NCBI GenBank assembly: GCA_049318165.1
Contig: JBMOGW010000011.1
Location: 1 to 31,501 of the forward strand
DNA from: UBA668 sp049318165
GTDB taxonomy: Bacteria; Actinomycetota; Acidimicrobiia; Acidimicrobiales; Ilumatobacteraceae
DNA length: 31,501 nucleotides
Direction of reading: 5' to 3'
Within the stretch, counting starts at the first letter, position 1; every line of letters starts with the position of its first letter. The notes under the pieces were generated by a model. The model was not told the origin of the DNA. It saw only the letters and a list, made by a program, of their open reading frames with translations, and did no database searches. A program made the translations under genes and the position numbers. Below are positions 16,789-25,078 of this stretch, piece after piece.

Positions 16789-18489
16789 TCAGCCTGTCAC
16801 TCGTTGCGCGGCCGCGGTGCGGATGTCGCGCTTGAGCACCTTGCCGGTTGCGGTGCGTGGCAGCGGCTCGTCGGCCGTGAAGATGTAGCGCGGCACCTCG
16901 TGCCGAGCGAGGTGCCGCAGCAGGAACTCACGCAGCTCGTCGAGGTCGAGCTCCGGTGTGCCGTGCACGGTGGCCGCGACCTCCTCGCCCAGGCGTTCGT
17001 CGGGCACGGCGTAGACCGCGGCCTCCACCACGTGAGGGTGCGCCAGCAGCGCGGCCTCCACCTGGCCGCAGCCGATGTTCTCACCGCCGCGGATGATGAG
17101 GTCCTTGATGCGGTCGACGATGTAGAGCAGGCCGTCGCGCAGGTACGCAACGTCGCCGGTGCGGAACCAGCCGTCGTCCGTGATCGACTCGGCCATCGCG
17201 TCCGGGCGGTTCCAGTACTCGATGAACATCACCGTGCCGCGCACCTGGAGCTCGCCGTGCGTCCCGTCGGGCACCTCCACGCCGTCCTCGTCCACCACGC
17301 GCAGGTCCACCGCGGCGAGCGGGTAGCCGGCGCTCGTCGCGTTGGCCAGGTACTCGGCACCCATGATGTAGGTGCCGGCGGCGTTGGTCTCGGTCATGCC
17401 CCAGCCGATCGTGGGGATCGCCCGGTCGAACGTCGCGTCGATCTGGCGCACCTGCTCGGGCGCACGCGCGGCGCCACCCCCGCCGACCGAGGCCAGCGAG
17501 CTGAGGTCCCGGTCGGTCCGCTGCGCCTCGCGCACCAGATCGCCCGTCATCGCCGGCGGTGCGCTGAACGACGTGATCCGCTCGCGCTCGATCAGCTCGG
17601 CCGCGGCAGCCGGGTCCCACTTCGTCATCAGGACGGTGCGCCGCTGTGCCCGCCACGACCCGAGGAAGCCGCCGTGCAGGCCCATCACGTGGAACAGCGG
17701 GATGGCCAGCAGACCCGCGGGCGGCAGCGTGGCCGACTCGCCGGGCTCGGGCTCGTGGGGCGTGACCGACGGCGGGCGGCGGGCCAGCACCTGCGCTCCG
17801 TCGAGCTCCCAGCAGTACAGGGTGTGCAGCACCGCCCTGTGTGACGACAGCACGCCCTTCGGGTGACCGGTCGAGCCCGACGTGTAGAGGATCACCACCG
17901 GGTCGTCGGGCTGCACGTCGACCGCGGGCATCGGCGCCGAGCCGTCCGGCAGACGGAACGCGTCGATCATCCGGTGGAACTCGTTGGCGCGGCCGGGCGC
18001 GCGCACGGAGATGGTGCTGATGCCCAGGTCGGGCAGCTCGTCGAACTGCGCCAGTCGTTCGGCGTCGGCGACCAGCACCTTGGGTGCGGCGTCGCGCAGC
18101 GCGTACTCCATCTCGTCGGTCTGCCACAGGCTGTTCATGCCCACGGCGATGGCGCCGATGCACGACGCCGCGGCGAACGTGATCATCCATTCCGGGTAGT
18201 TGCGCATCGAGATGGCGACGCGGTCGCCCTTGCCCACCTCGAACTCCTCCACCAGCACGCGGGCGAGTCCGGCGATCAGTTCGTGCACCTCGCGGAAGGT
18301 TCGACGCTCGTCGCCGAGCACCAGGAACTCCTTGTCGGAGGCACACGATGCGTACAGGTCGGGCAGCGTCTGCGGCAGCCCGACGAACACCCGTTGCGGG
18401 CCGACGGCGGTGTCGACGACGCGCAGTTCGTAGGCCGCGCCGGGCGCGGTGAGCGCGGCGATCGCCTCGGCGCGACTGATGACGGACAT
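16789..18489 (-). CDS. AMP-forming acyl-CoA synthetase/ligase
   Basis: A 566-residue adenylate-forming enzyme that activates a carboxylic acid with ATP and joins it to CoA. The phosphate-binding loop is YTSGSTGHPKG (202-212). GWGMTETNAAG is the adenine-binding motif and GWFRTGD holds the ribose aspartate. RIKDLIIRGGENI is the hinge, and K550 in ATGKVLKRD is the catalytic lysine of the C-terminal domain. All core motifs are intact. It resembles medium- or long-chain FadD-like ligases; the acid is not predictable. The start ATG 18489 has a strong GGAGGGG site eight bases upstream. The YccF gene follows five bases after its stop, forming a two-gene unit. Confidence 0.95.
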   Translation of the reverse strand: MSVISRAEAIAALTAPGAAYELRVVDTAVGPQRVFVGLPQTLPDLYASCASDKEFLVLGDERRTFREVHELIAGLARVLVEEFEVGKGDRVAISMRNYPEWMITFAAASCIGAIAVGMNSLWQTDEMEYALRDAAPKVLVADAERLAQFDELPDLGISTISVRAPGRANEFHRMIDAFRLPDGSAPMPAVDVQPDDPVVILYTSGSTGHPKGVLSSHRAVLHTLYCWELDGAQVLARRPPSVTPHEPEPGESATLPPAGLLAIPLFHVMGLHGGFLGSWRAQRRTVLMTKWDPAAAAELIERERITSFSAPPAMTGDLVREAQRTDRDLSSLASVGGGGAARAPEQVRQIDATFDRAIPTIGWGMTETNAAGTYIMGAEYLANATSAGYPLAAVDLRVVDEDGVEVPDGTHGELQVRGTVMFIEYWNRPDAMAESITDDGWFRTGDVAYLRDGLLYIVDRIKDLIIRGGENIGCGQVEAALLAHPHVVEAAVYAVPDERLGEEVAATVHGTPELDLDELREFLLRHLARHEVPRYIFTADEPLPRTATGKVLKRDIRTAAAQRVTG

Positions 18490-18648
18490 GACACACCCCT
18501 CCGCGTGGCGCCCCCTGCGCCGCACGACGCCGATCTTGCCCCACTGCCGCGCCGGTGGCCTGCATCCGGGGTGCGAAGGACGGCCGCTGGCGTCCGCTGG
18601 GACCAACGGCCCTGCCCGTTCGCGGGATCGGGGCGGATCGTGGGACGT

Positions 18649-19986
18649 ATGAAGAACATCGTCATCGTCGGCGCCGGCGGGCGGGACTTCCACACCTTCA
18701 ACGTCGTCTTCCGCAACGATCCCGACGTGCGCGTGGTCGCCTTCACCGCGGCGCAGATCCCCAACATCGACCATCGCACCTACCCGGCAGCCCTGGCCGG
18801 CCCGTACTACCCCGACGGCATCCCGATCGTGCCCCAGGACGACCTGGTGGACCTGATCCGACGGTTCGGGGTGGACGAGGTCGTGTTCGCCTACTCCGAC
18901 GTCGCCTACGCGGACCTGATGCACCTCGGCGCCAAGGTGCTGGCAGCGGGGGCCGACTTCCGCCTCGTCGGCGCGCGGGCGTCGATGCTGCACGCGCGCA
19001 AGCCGGTGGTGGCCGTCTGCGCCACCCGTACCGGCTGCGGGAAGAGCCAGACCAGCCGCGCTGTGGCGCGGTTGCTGCAGTCGCACGGCCTACGCGTGGC
19101 GTTGGTGCGCCATCCGATGCCGTACGGCGACCTGCTCGCGATGCGTGTGCAGCGGTTCCGCACGCTGGAGGAGATCGACGCCAGCCATCCCACGATCGAG
19201 GAACGCGAGGAGTACGAGTTGCCGGTGCGCGAGGGCGTGGCGGTCTATGCAGGGGTGGACTACGCCGACATCCTCGCCCTCGCGGAGGACGACGCCGACG
19301 TGGTGCTGTGGGACGGCGGCAACAACGACCTGCCGTTCTATGCGCCTGACCTGATGGTGGTGGTGGCCGATGCGTTGCGCCCCGGCCACGAACTCGCCTA
19401 CTACCCCGGCGAGGCGAACGTGCTGATGGCCGACGTGTTGGTGGTGAACAAGGTGGACACCGCCGACCCCGATGACGTCGACTCGGAGGTGGCCGCGCTG
19501 CGGTCGTTGAACCCCGGAGCGCCGTTGGTGCTGGCGAAGTCGCCCGCAGTCGTACACGGTGACGTGCCGATCGCCGGCCGGCGCGTGCTGGTGGTGGAGG
19601 ACGGCCCCACCATCACCCACGGCGGCATGCCGTTCGGAGCGGGCACGGTGGCGGCGAACGCTGCCGGCGCCGCGGAACTGGTGGACCCGCGGGCGTACGC
19701 GGTGGGGGCGTTGCGTGGCGTGTTCGAGCGCTTTCCGCACATCGGCCGGGTGCTACCGGCGATGGGCTACGGCGACGAGCAACTGCGCGACCTGGCGGCC
19801 ACGATCGCCGCGACACCGTGCGACGTGGTGGTGTGCGGCACGCCCATCGACCTCACGGCCGCTCTTGCGAGCGTCGGCGGCATCGGTCACCCGATGGTGC
19901 ACGTCACCTACGACCTCGACCCGGCCGCGAAGGCGCGGCTGGCCGAGCTGCTCGGGCCGTTCGTCGACAAGTGGACCCGTCGCTGA
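18649..19986 (+). CDS. Cyclic 2,3-diphosphoglycerate synthetase-like GTPase
   Basis: A 445-residue protein that I recognise as the family of archaeal cyclic 2,3-diphosphoglycerate synthetase (cpgS), whose bacterial members have no settled role. It starts with a nucleotide-binding-like strand, IVIVGAGGRDFHTFNVVFR (4-22). A P-loop follows, ATRTGCGKS (125-133, K132). Further motifs are RHPMPYGDL (154-162), WDGGNNDLPF (221-230), RPGHELAYYPGE (244-255), NKVD (267-270) and VEDGPTITHGG. The P-loop plus NKxD suggests a GTP- or ATP-driven ligase. The archaeal product is a thermoprotectant, unlikely to be the purpose here. ATG 18649 is chosen because the family begins at this residue. The stop codon overlaps the ribosome site of the next gene. 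Confidence 0.85.
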   Translation: MKNIVIVGAGGRDFHTFNVVFRNDPDVRVVAFTAAQIPNIDHRTYPAALAGPYYPDGIPIVPQDDLVDLIRRFGVDEVVFAYSDVAYADLMHLGAKVLAAGADFRLVGARASMLHARKPVVAVCATRTGCGKSQTSRAVARLLQSHGLRVALVRHPMPYGDLLAMRVQRFRTLEEIDASHPTIEEREEYELPVREGVAVYAGVDYADILALAEDDADVVLWDGGNNDLPFYAPDLMVVVADALRPGHELAYYPGEANVLMADVLVVNKVDTADPDDVDSEVAALRSLNPGAPLVLAKSPAVVHGDVPIAGRRVLVVEDGPTITHGGMPFGAGTVAANAAGAAELVDPRAYAVGALRGVFERFPHIGRVLPAMGYGDEQLRDLAATIAATPCDVVVCGTPIDLTAALASVGGIGHPMVHVTYDLDPAAKARLAELLGPFVDKWTRR

Positions 19987-19997
19987 GGAGGCCCGAC

Positions 19998-21371
19998 ATG
20001 CACCGGTCCGGCATGCATCGCTCGTCGATGCACGGCTACGACGAGCACACCGAGGAACTGGCGCGGATGGTGGTGGACTACGTCCTCGACCGCCGACGCA
20101 CCGCTCCGCCACCGTTGGACGGCCCGCGCCCGCCCGACGAACTGACGGCCGCGACGGGGCAGATGATCACGTCCGGGGGCATCGGCTTCGAGGCCGCGAT
20201 GGCGCTGTTCCGCGACGTGCTCGCGCCGGCGTGCATCTCCAGCGACCACCCGCGCTACCTGGCGTTCGTGCCGACCGCCCCGACCGAGGCGGCGACGTTC
20301 TTCGACCTCGTCGTGTCGGCCGCGAACATCTACGGCGACTGGTGGCTGGAAGGTGCAGGGGCGATCCACGCCGAGCTGCAGACGCTGCGGTGGCTTGCCG
20401 ACCTGGCGGGCATGCCGGCCGAGGCCAGCGGTGTGTTCCTCAGCGGCGGCACGTCCGCCAATCTGACGGCGCTGACGGTGGCGCGGGAGACCTGGCGGCG
20501 GGTGCACAGCACGGACCGGCGAGCCGCGGTGCTCGTCGGTCCGGGCGCGCACTCGTCGGTGCGGCTCGCGGCCAAGGTGACCGACGTGCCGGTGCTGCTG
20601 GTGCCGCCGGACGATCGCGATCGCCTGACCGGTGAGCGGCTGCGCGAGGTGGTCGAGCAGTCGGAGATCGACATGTTCGCGGTGATGGCCACCGGCGGGG
20701 CGACGAACACCGGGCTGATCGACGACCTACCGGGCATCGCCGACGTGTGCGCCGAACACGGGCTCTGGCTGCACGTCGACTGCGCGTACGGCGGGGCGGC
20801 AATGGCGTCGACACTCGGTAGACCGAAGTTCGAGGGCATCGAGCGTGCCGACTCGTTCGTGGTCGATCCACACAAGTGGCTGTTCGCACCGTTCGACTGC
20901 GCGGCGCTCGTGTACCGCGACCCGTCGCTCGCCCGACAGGCCCTCAGCCAGCATGCCGCATACCTCGATCCGCTCGACCCCACGGCGGCGCTCAACCCGT
21001 CGGACCTGGGCGTGCACATGACGCGGCGTGTGCGTGGCCTGCCGCTGTGGTTCTCGCTGACGGCGCACGGCACTGCGGCCTACGACGATGCGGTCACCCG
21101 AGGCCTCGAGTTGGCCACCGCGGCGGCACGACGCATCGACAACGCCCCCCATCTCGAGCTGGTGATGGAGCCCGAGCTGTCGGTGGTGCTGTTCCGTCGA
21201 CTCGGGTTCACGGCCGACGACTACCAGGCATGGAGCGATCGTGCCCTCGAGTCCGGTCTGGCGCTGGTGGAGCCGACGACGTTCCGGGGCGAGACCGTGT
21301 ACCGGTTCTGCTTCGTCAACCCGACCACTTCGGTCGACGACATCGACGCGGTGATCGCCGCGATGGCCTGA
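19998..21371 (+). CDS. PLP-dependent group II decarboxylase
   Basis: A 457-residue aromatic-L-amino-acid/glutamate-decarboxylase-like enzyme. K293 in VVDPHKWLF is the PLP lysine. D261 in HVDCAYGG pairs with the pyridine nitrogen and H185 in GAHSSV stacks on the ring. LSGGTSANLTAL (148-159) binds phosphate. All cofactor residues are present; substrate cannot be told, and some relatives are lyases or aldehyde synthases. The ribosome site GAGGAGG overlaps the TGA of the preceding gene (TGAGGAGG), a strong sign of coupled expression. Three in-frame ATGs occur at 19998, 20013 and 20028, each within a Met-His repeat; the first has the best spacing. It ends 13 bases from the opposing carbamate kinase. 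Confidence 0.92.
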   Translation: MHRSGMHRSSMHGYDEHTEELARMVVDYVLDRRRTAPPPLDGPRPPDELTAATGQMITSGGIGFEAAMALFRDVLAPACISSDHPRYLAFVPTAPTEAATFFDLVVSAANIYGDWWLEGAGAIHAELQTLRWLADLAGMPAEASGVFLSGGTSANLTALTVARETWRRVHSTDRRAAVLVGPGAHSSVRLAAKVTDVPVLLVPPDDRDRLTGERLREVVEQSEIDMFAVMATGGATNTGLIDDLPGIADVCAEHGLWLHVDCAYGGAAMASTLGRPKFEGIERADSFVVDPHKWLFAPFDCAALVYRDPSLARQALSQHAAYLDPLDPTAALNPSDLGVHMTRRVRGLPLWFSLTAHGTAAYDDAVTRGLELATAAARRIDNAPHLELVMEPELSVVLFRRLGFTADDYQAWSDRALESGLALVEPTTFRGETVYRFCFVNPTTSVDDIDAVIAAMA

Positions 21372-21384
21372 CGAGCAGCATCGG

Positions 21385-22302
21385 TCAGCGAGTGACGAGG
21401 GTGCCGGACGCGCCGATCGCGACGTCGCGGGCGAGTGTGAGCGAGCCGATCGCGGCCCAGCCACCGGTGCGCTCGACGAAGCGGCATGCGGCCTCCACCT
21501 TCGGCCCCATCGACCCGGGGGCGAACGAGTGCGCGCGCAGTCCGGCCGGTGTCGCCGCGGTGATCGGTGACGACCCCGGGTTGCCGAAGTCCGTCTCCAC
21601 GTGGGTGACGTCGGTGAGCAGCAGCAGCCCGTCGGCGCCCAGTGATTCGGCGAGCAACGCCGCGGTGAGGTCCTTGTCGATCACGGCCTCGACGCCGTGC
21701 AACGCACCATCCGCGTCCTGCACCACCGGCACGCCGCCACCGCCGGCGCAGACCACCACGACGCCGGCATCGACGAGCCGGGCGATCACGTGCTGTTCGA
21801 CGATGCGCAGTGGTTGCGGTGACGCGACGACGCGTCGCCAGCGGTCGCCGTCGGGTGCGATCGACCAGCCGCGGTCCTCCGCCAGCCGACGGGCGTCGAG
21901 TTCGAGGTACACGGGACCGACCGGCTTCGTCGGCGCCTGGAACGCCGGGTCGAACGGATCGACGAGGGTCTGGGTCAGCAGCGCCGCCACCTCCCGGCCC
22001 GGCAGCGTGTTGTGCAGCCCCTGCACCAACCAGTAGCCGATCAACCCCTGGGTCTCGGCGTCCAGTGCCTCGAGCGGGAACGGACGACTGAGCAACGGGT
22101 CTGCCGCCGACTCGAGTGCCAGCACCCCCACCTGTGGGCCGTTGCCGTGGGTGATGATCAACTCGTACTCCAGCGCGAGCGAGGCGAGGGCGTGGGCGGC
22201 GTGCAGCACGTTCTGTCGCTGCGGCTCGGCATCGGGTCGTTCACCTCGTCGCAGCAGGGCATTCCCGCCCAGCGCGACGACGATGCGGGAACGTGGTGTC
22301 AC
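21385..22302 (-). CDS. arcC: Carbamate kinase
   Basis: A 305-residue enzyme interconverting carbamoyl phosphate plus ADP with carbamate plus ATP. Typical motifs are VVALGGNALL (8-17), ITHGNGPQVG (50-59), CAGGGGVPVV, VIDKDLTAALLA and GSMGPKVEAA. Length is normal. Arginine deiminase and ornithine carbamoyltransferase genes, which accompany arcC in the classical pathway, are not in the window. It could instead serve purine/allantoin breakdown or carbamoyl-phosphate balance. The start is GTG 22302, without an obvious ribosome site. It converges on the PLP decarboxylase and lies opposite the cyclic 2,3-diphosphoglycerate synthetase-like gene; a link between them is possible but not shown. Confidence 0.95.
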   Translation of the reverse strand: MTPRSRIVVALGGNALLRRGERPDAEPQRQNVLHAAHALASLALEYELIITHGNGPQVGVLALESAADPLLSRPFPLEALDAETQGLIGYWLVQGLHNTLPGREVAALLTQTLVDPFDPAFQAPTKPVGPVYLELDARRLAEDRGWSIAPDGDRWRRVVASPQPLRIVEQHVIARLVDAGVVVVCAGGGGVPVVQDADGALHGVEAVIDKDLTAALLAESLGADGLLLLTDVTHVETDFGNPGSSPITAATPAGLRAHSFAPGSMGPKVEAACRFVERTGGWAAIGSLTLARDVAIGASGTLVTR

Positions 22303-22344
22303 ATCGCCATCGTGCGCAAGCGGGCCGTTCCGGACCAGGGACGA

Positions 22345-22365
22345 ACGGCACGATCACCGTGCCGT
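22345..22365 (-). terminator. Hairpin after the subtilase gene
   Basis: A perfect 8-base stem (ACGGCACG with CGTGCCGT) around a 5-base loop, starting 10 bases after the subtilase stop. No run of U follows on the minus strand, so it is a weak terminator candidate or an mRNA-end stabiliser. It separates the subtilase from arcC. Confidence 0.45.
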
Positions 22366-22375
22366 GCGCCTCGTG

Positions 22376-24337
22376 TCAGGGGCACATCGCGGCAGTGCCG
22401 GCGAGGAAGCGCTCGGCCACCTCGAGCGGGCTGAGCGCCCGGCTCCAGACGCTCACGTCGTCGAGGTCGCCGCGGAATTGCAGCGGGTCGCCGCGACCGC
22501 TGCTGCCACCGAGCAGCAGCGGCACCGTCGTGGCCGGGTTCAGGGTGCCCCCCTGGGACGGCATCGAGGCGACCAATGAGCCGTCCACGAAGATCGACAT
22601 CGTGGCCTGGTCCCACGTCGCCGCCAGGTGGTGCACGGCGTGATCGAACAACTTGGGCGCGAGCACTTGCAGTTCGTTGCCCACACGGGTCGTCGTCTCG
22701 TCGGTCATGAACGACACGGTCTGCACGGAGGGGTTCATGCCGAGCAGAAAGCTGCGGCTGCCGGCGCCGCCGTCGGGACCGAGGTGATCCCACTTCGACA
22801 CCAGCGTGCCCCCTTCCCCTCCGGCGTCGAGTCGGAACCAGCCGTCGACGGTGAGGCCCGTCGTCGGCGTCACCGCGGCGGTCGCGGTCAGCGCATGGCG
22901 GCCATCCAACCGGAACGCGCTTCCACCAAGGGTGCTCGGCGTGAACGCCGTGGTGCCCGTGAGGCTCGGGCCGATCGTCGCTGCGGTCGTCGCGTCGGCT
23001 TTCCACCAGGCGAGCAGTCCGCTGGGCGTGACCGGGCACGCGGGCAGCGCCACCGCCTGGTAGTGGACCATCGACCGCAGGTCGAGCAGTGGTTCCTGCA
23101 CCCCGTCGCCGGAGTCGTCGGTCCAGTCAGTGCTGCCGGTGGCGCGGATCGTGTCGTACATCGCGGTCACGTCGGCGGCGTTCGCTGGATTGTGTCCTCG
23201 TGCCAGCAGTGCCAGCGCTCCGGCCACGTGTGGTGCGGCCATGCTCGTGCCGCTCAGCACGCCGGTGGCGCCACCGGCCGCCGAGGTCTGCGGGTCGAAC
23301 GATGTGTCGGTGCCGCGTTCGAGCGGGATGGTCGACCGGATGCACAGGCCGGGCGCGGCGACGTCGACCGCGGCGCCGCGGTTCGAGAACTCTGCGAGTG
23401 TGTCGTCGACGTCGACGGCACACGTGGGCGTGCCCAGGCCACCCGGCAGACCGTCGAAGTCGGCCAGTGCGCTGACGGCGAGCACGTTGTCGTAGCCGGC
23501 GGGGCTGATGGTGCCGGCGTCGAGACGCTGGTTGCCCGCAGCAACACTGAAGGCGACGCCGGCGTTCACGGCGCTCTGGATCGCCGCCTTCACGGCCAGG
23601 TCGATCCCGGGTGCGGTGAGACTCATGTTGGCCACTTCGATGGTGCCGGCGTTCGCGGTCACCCAGTCGATGCCGCGCAGGATGCCGGAGAGCAAGCCGG
23701 TGCCCGTGGAGTCGAGCACCTTCACCGCCCACAGCCGCGCGCCGGGTGCGACGCCGACGACCCCGGCGCCGTTGTCCAGCGCGCCGACGATGCCTGCGAC
23801 GTGGGTGCCGTGGAAGTTGTCGTCGTCGCCACCCGCGGCGCAGCCGGAGCGCGGCCCGCTGACGAGGCAGTTGACCGAGCCGGCGACCACCAGATCCGGG
23901 TGCTGCAGGTCGATGCCGGTGTCGATGATGGCGACGTCGACGTCGACCCGCACATCGTCGACACCGTCGAGCGAGAGCAGACCGTTCGACGTGGCGCCGA
24001 TGCGGCGGACCCCGGTGGGCGCGTTCACCGCCTCCAGGTGGACGGTGCGGTCGGGTTCGACGAACGACACGCGGGGGTCGGCTTCCATCGCCTGCGCCTC
24101 GGCCGGTGTGGCGCTGACGACGAAGCCATCGAGGGCGTGCTCGTACAGGCCGGTGACCTGCGCCCCGGCATCGGCCGCCACGTCGTCGGCGCGAGGAGCG
24201 ACCGCGGCGATCGACGGGTCGAGCACCACGATGTAGGAGTTCACCGGCGCCGCGTCGGCGGCACCGGTGATGATGCCGCTGCCAACGACCGCGGCGAGCG
24301 CGACCATGACGACTCCTGGTCGCATTCGGCGGCCCAT
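22376..24337 (-). CDS. Secreted subtilisin-like (S8) serine protease with C-terminal LamG-like domain
   Basis: A 653-residue exported protease. An N-terminal signal peptide (about 1-30: MGRRMRPG, hydrophobic core, then ADAA) is followed by an inhibitor I9-type propeptide (about 33-99). In the catalytic domain, D139 (IIDTGID), H176 (FHGTHVAG) and S365 (SGTSMAAPH) form the triad and N269 (AAGN) lines the oxyanion hole. Residues about 430-653 are a concanavalin/LamG-like domain (LLAWWKAD, LTVDGWFRL, HHLAATWDQ, IFVDGSLV, LDDVSVWSRAL), probably for binding glycans or proteins. ATG 24337 gives the best signal peptide. ATG 24307 has a better ribosome site (AGGAG) but loses the positive n-region, so the start is not settled. 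No sortase motif is seen. Confidence 0.93.
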   Translation of the reverse strand: MGRRMRPGVVMVALAAVVGSGIITGAADAAPVNSYIVVLDPSIAAVAPRADDVAADAGAQVTGLYEHALDGFVVSATPAEAQAMEADPRVSFVEPDRTVHLEAVNAPTGVRRIGATSNGLLSLDGVDDVRVDVDVAIIDTGIDLQHPDLVVAGSVNCLVSGPRSGCAAGGDDDNFHGTHVAGIVGALDNGAGVVGVAPGARLWAVKVLDSTGTGLLSGILRGIDWVTANAGTIEVANMSLTAPGIDLAVKAAIQSAVNAGVAFSVAAGNQRLDAGTISPAGYDNVLAVSALADFDGLPGGLGTPTCAVDVDDTLAEFSNRGAAVDVAAPGLCIRSTIPLERGTDTSFDPQTSAAGGATGVLSGTSMAAPHVAGALALLARGHNPANAADVTAMYDTIRATGSTDWTDDSGDGVQEPLLDLRSMVHYQAVALPACPVTPSGLLAWWKADATTAATIGPSLTGTTAFTPSTLGGSAFRLDGRHALTATAAVTPTTGLTVDGWFRLDAGGEGGTLVSKWDHLGPDGGAGSRSFLLGMNPSVQTVSFMTDETTTRVGNELQVLAPKLFDHAVHHLAATWDQATMSIFVDGSLVASMPSQGGTLNPATTVPLLLGGSSGRGDPLQFRGDLDDVSVWSRALSPLEVAERFLAGTAAMCP

Positions 24338-24355
24338 CGGGTCAGGCGTCGAACG

Positions 24356-24373
24356 GCACCGCGGATGCGGTGC
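24356..24373. repeat. Inverted repeat in the subtilase 5' region
   Basis: A perfect 7-base inverted repeat (GCACCGC and GCGGTGC) around a 4-base loop, 18 bases upstream of the subtilase ATG at 24337. It could be an operator or an RNA hairpin affecting translation. Confidence 0.4.
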
Positions 24374-24453
24374 TCCCCGTGATCGACGGTCGCGCGAGGC
24401 TCATGTTCGAACGGTACGGTCGGCATCGACTGCTGTCACCGGCGCGCCGTACT

Positions 24454-24482
24454 TGTTCACCCCGAGGTCGGGCAGTGTTCAA
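24454..24482 (-). promoter_or_regulatory. Repeated TGAACA boxes in the subtilase upstream region
   Basis: The 175-base gap between the DUF3237 stop and the subtilase start holds two TGAACA copies on the minus strand, 22 bases apart, about two helical turns. The upstream copy overlaps a TTGAAC that could be a -35 box. This may be an activator or promoter site; nothing else recognisable is in the gap apart from the inverted repeat. Confidence 0.3.
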
Positions 24483-24512
24483 CTGGTCGAGACATCAGCC
24501 TGACGCCCGCGC

Positions 24513-24983
24513 TCAGCGCAGTTCGAAGAAGCGAATGCACACCTGCGCACCCTCGCTGCGGGCCATGCCGACGAAGACGGTGTGGGTCAGCCAGCGGTGC
24601 TGCGGGGCGTCGGTGCGGAACATCGGCGACGTGCGGTAGTAGTACTCACCCTCCGGGACGTCCTCGCCGGCATCCATGCGGTCGAGCTGCTCCTGCGACG
24701 CGGCGCGGTGGAAGCCGCGGTTGACGATGTCGATCACCGCGCCATCGTCGGTCCGGATGAGATAGCGGGCCTCCAGCTCGGTCACGAGGTTGCCCCGGTC
24801 CGTCGCCCAGTCGCCGCCGCCGGGCAGCACCGTGCCGTTCAGTCGCGGCCCGCGCACCGTCCCGCCGGTGATCGGGAAGAACAGCAGCGCGTCGGTGCCG
24901 GAGCCGCCGACGTGCACCATCGGGTCGACGTCGACGCGGGCCTCGAAGGCGAACTCCAGTCGTGGTTGCGGCAGTTCGGACAC
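24513..24983 (-). CDS. DUF3237 domain protein
   Basis: A 156-residue protein of the DUF3237 (UPF0311) family, small beta-rich proteins of unknown function. Recognisable parts are the opening LEFAFEARVDVDP, the centre FPITGGTVRGPRLNGTVLPG within residues about 36-55, and YYRTSPMFRTDAPQHRWL towards the end. Length is normal. The start is GTG 24983, with GGGGAG four bases upstream. There is no signal peptide. It lies upstream of the subtilase on the same strand, but the 175-base gap with its own sites argues against one operon. It diverges from the amidohydrolase at 25079. Confidence 0.85.
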   Translation of the reverse strand: MSELPQPRLEFAFEARVDVDPMVHVGGSGTDALLFFPITGGTVRGPRLNGTVLPGGGDWATDRGNLVTELEARYLIRTDDGAVIDIVNRGFHRAASQEQLDRMDAGEDVPEGEYYYRTSPMFRTDAPQHRWLTHTVFVGMARSEGAQVCIRFFELR

Positions 24984-25014
24984 GATGCTCCCCGTGGACG
25001 GTGCGGACGGCGGC

Positions 25015-25024
25015 GACGGTAGCC
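25015..25024 (-). promoter_or_regulatory. Candidate promoter decamer GGCTACCGTC before the DUF3237 gene
   Basis: Minus-strand copy of the decamer also present at 14952-14961. TACCGT would be the -10 box, 32 bases before the GTG. Confidence 0.35.
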
Positions 25025-25054
25025 GCGCCTCGGTGCGCGGTGCGCCCGCAGGGG

Positions 25055-25060
25055 TACCAT
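25055..25060 (+). promoter_or_regulatory. Candidate -10 box (TACCAT) of the amidohydrolase-oxygenase pair
   Basis: TACCAT lies 18 bases before the ATG. A GGCGGGGG ribosome site follows within the short leader. No -35 box is evident. Confidence 0.3.
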
Positions 25061-25078
25061 CACCGGCGGGGGTTGCAC

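Noticed and set aside
22628..24382. Long open frame on the plus strand opposite the subtilase
   Set aside because: Its composition is that of an antisense frame in high-GC DNA, and the minus strand encodes a protease with intact triad. No family motif is visible.
24338..24512. Small gene in the 175-base gap before the subtilase
   Set aside because: Short frames here lack a ribosome site and any recognisable sequence; the gap is better read as regulatory.
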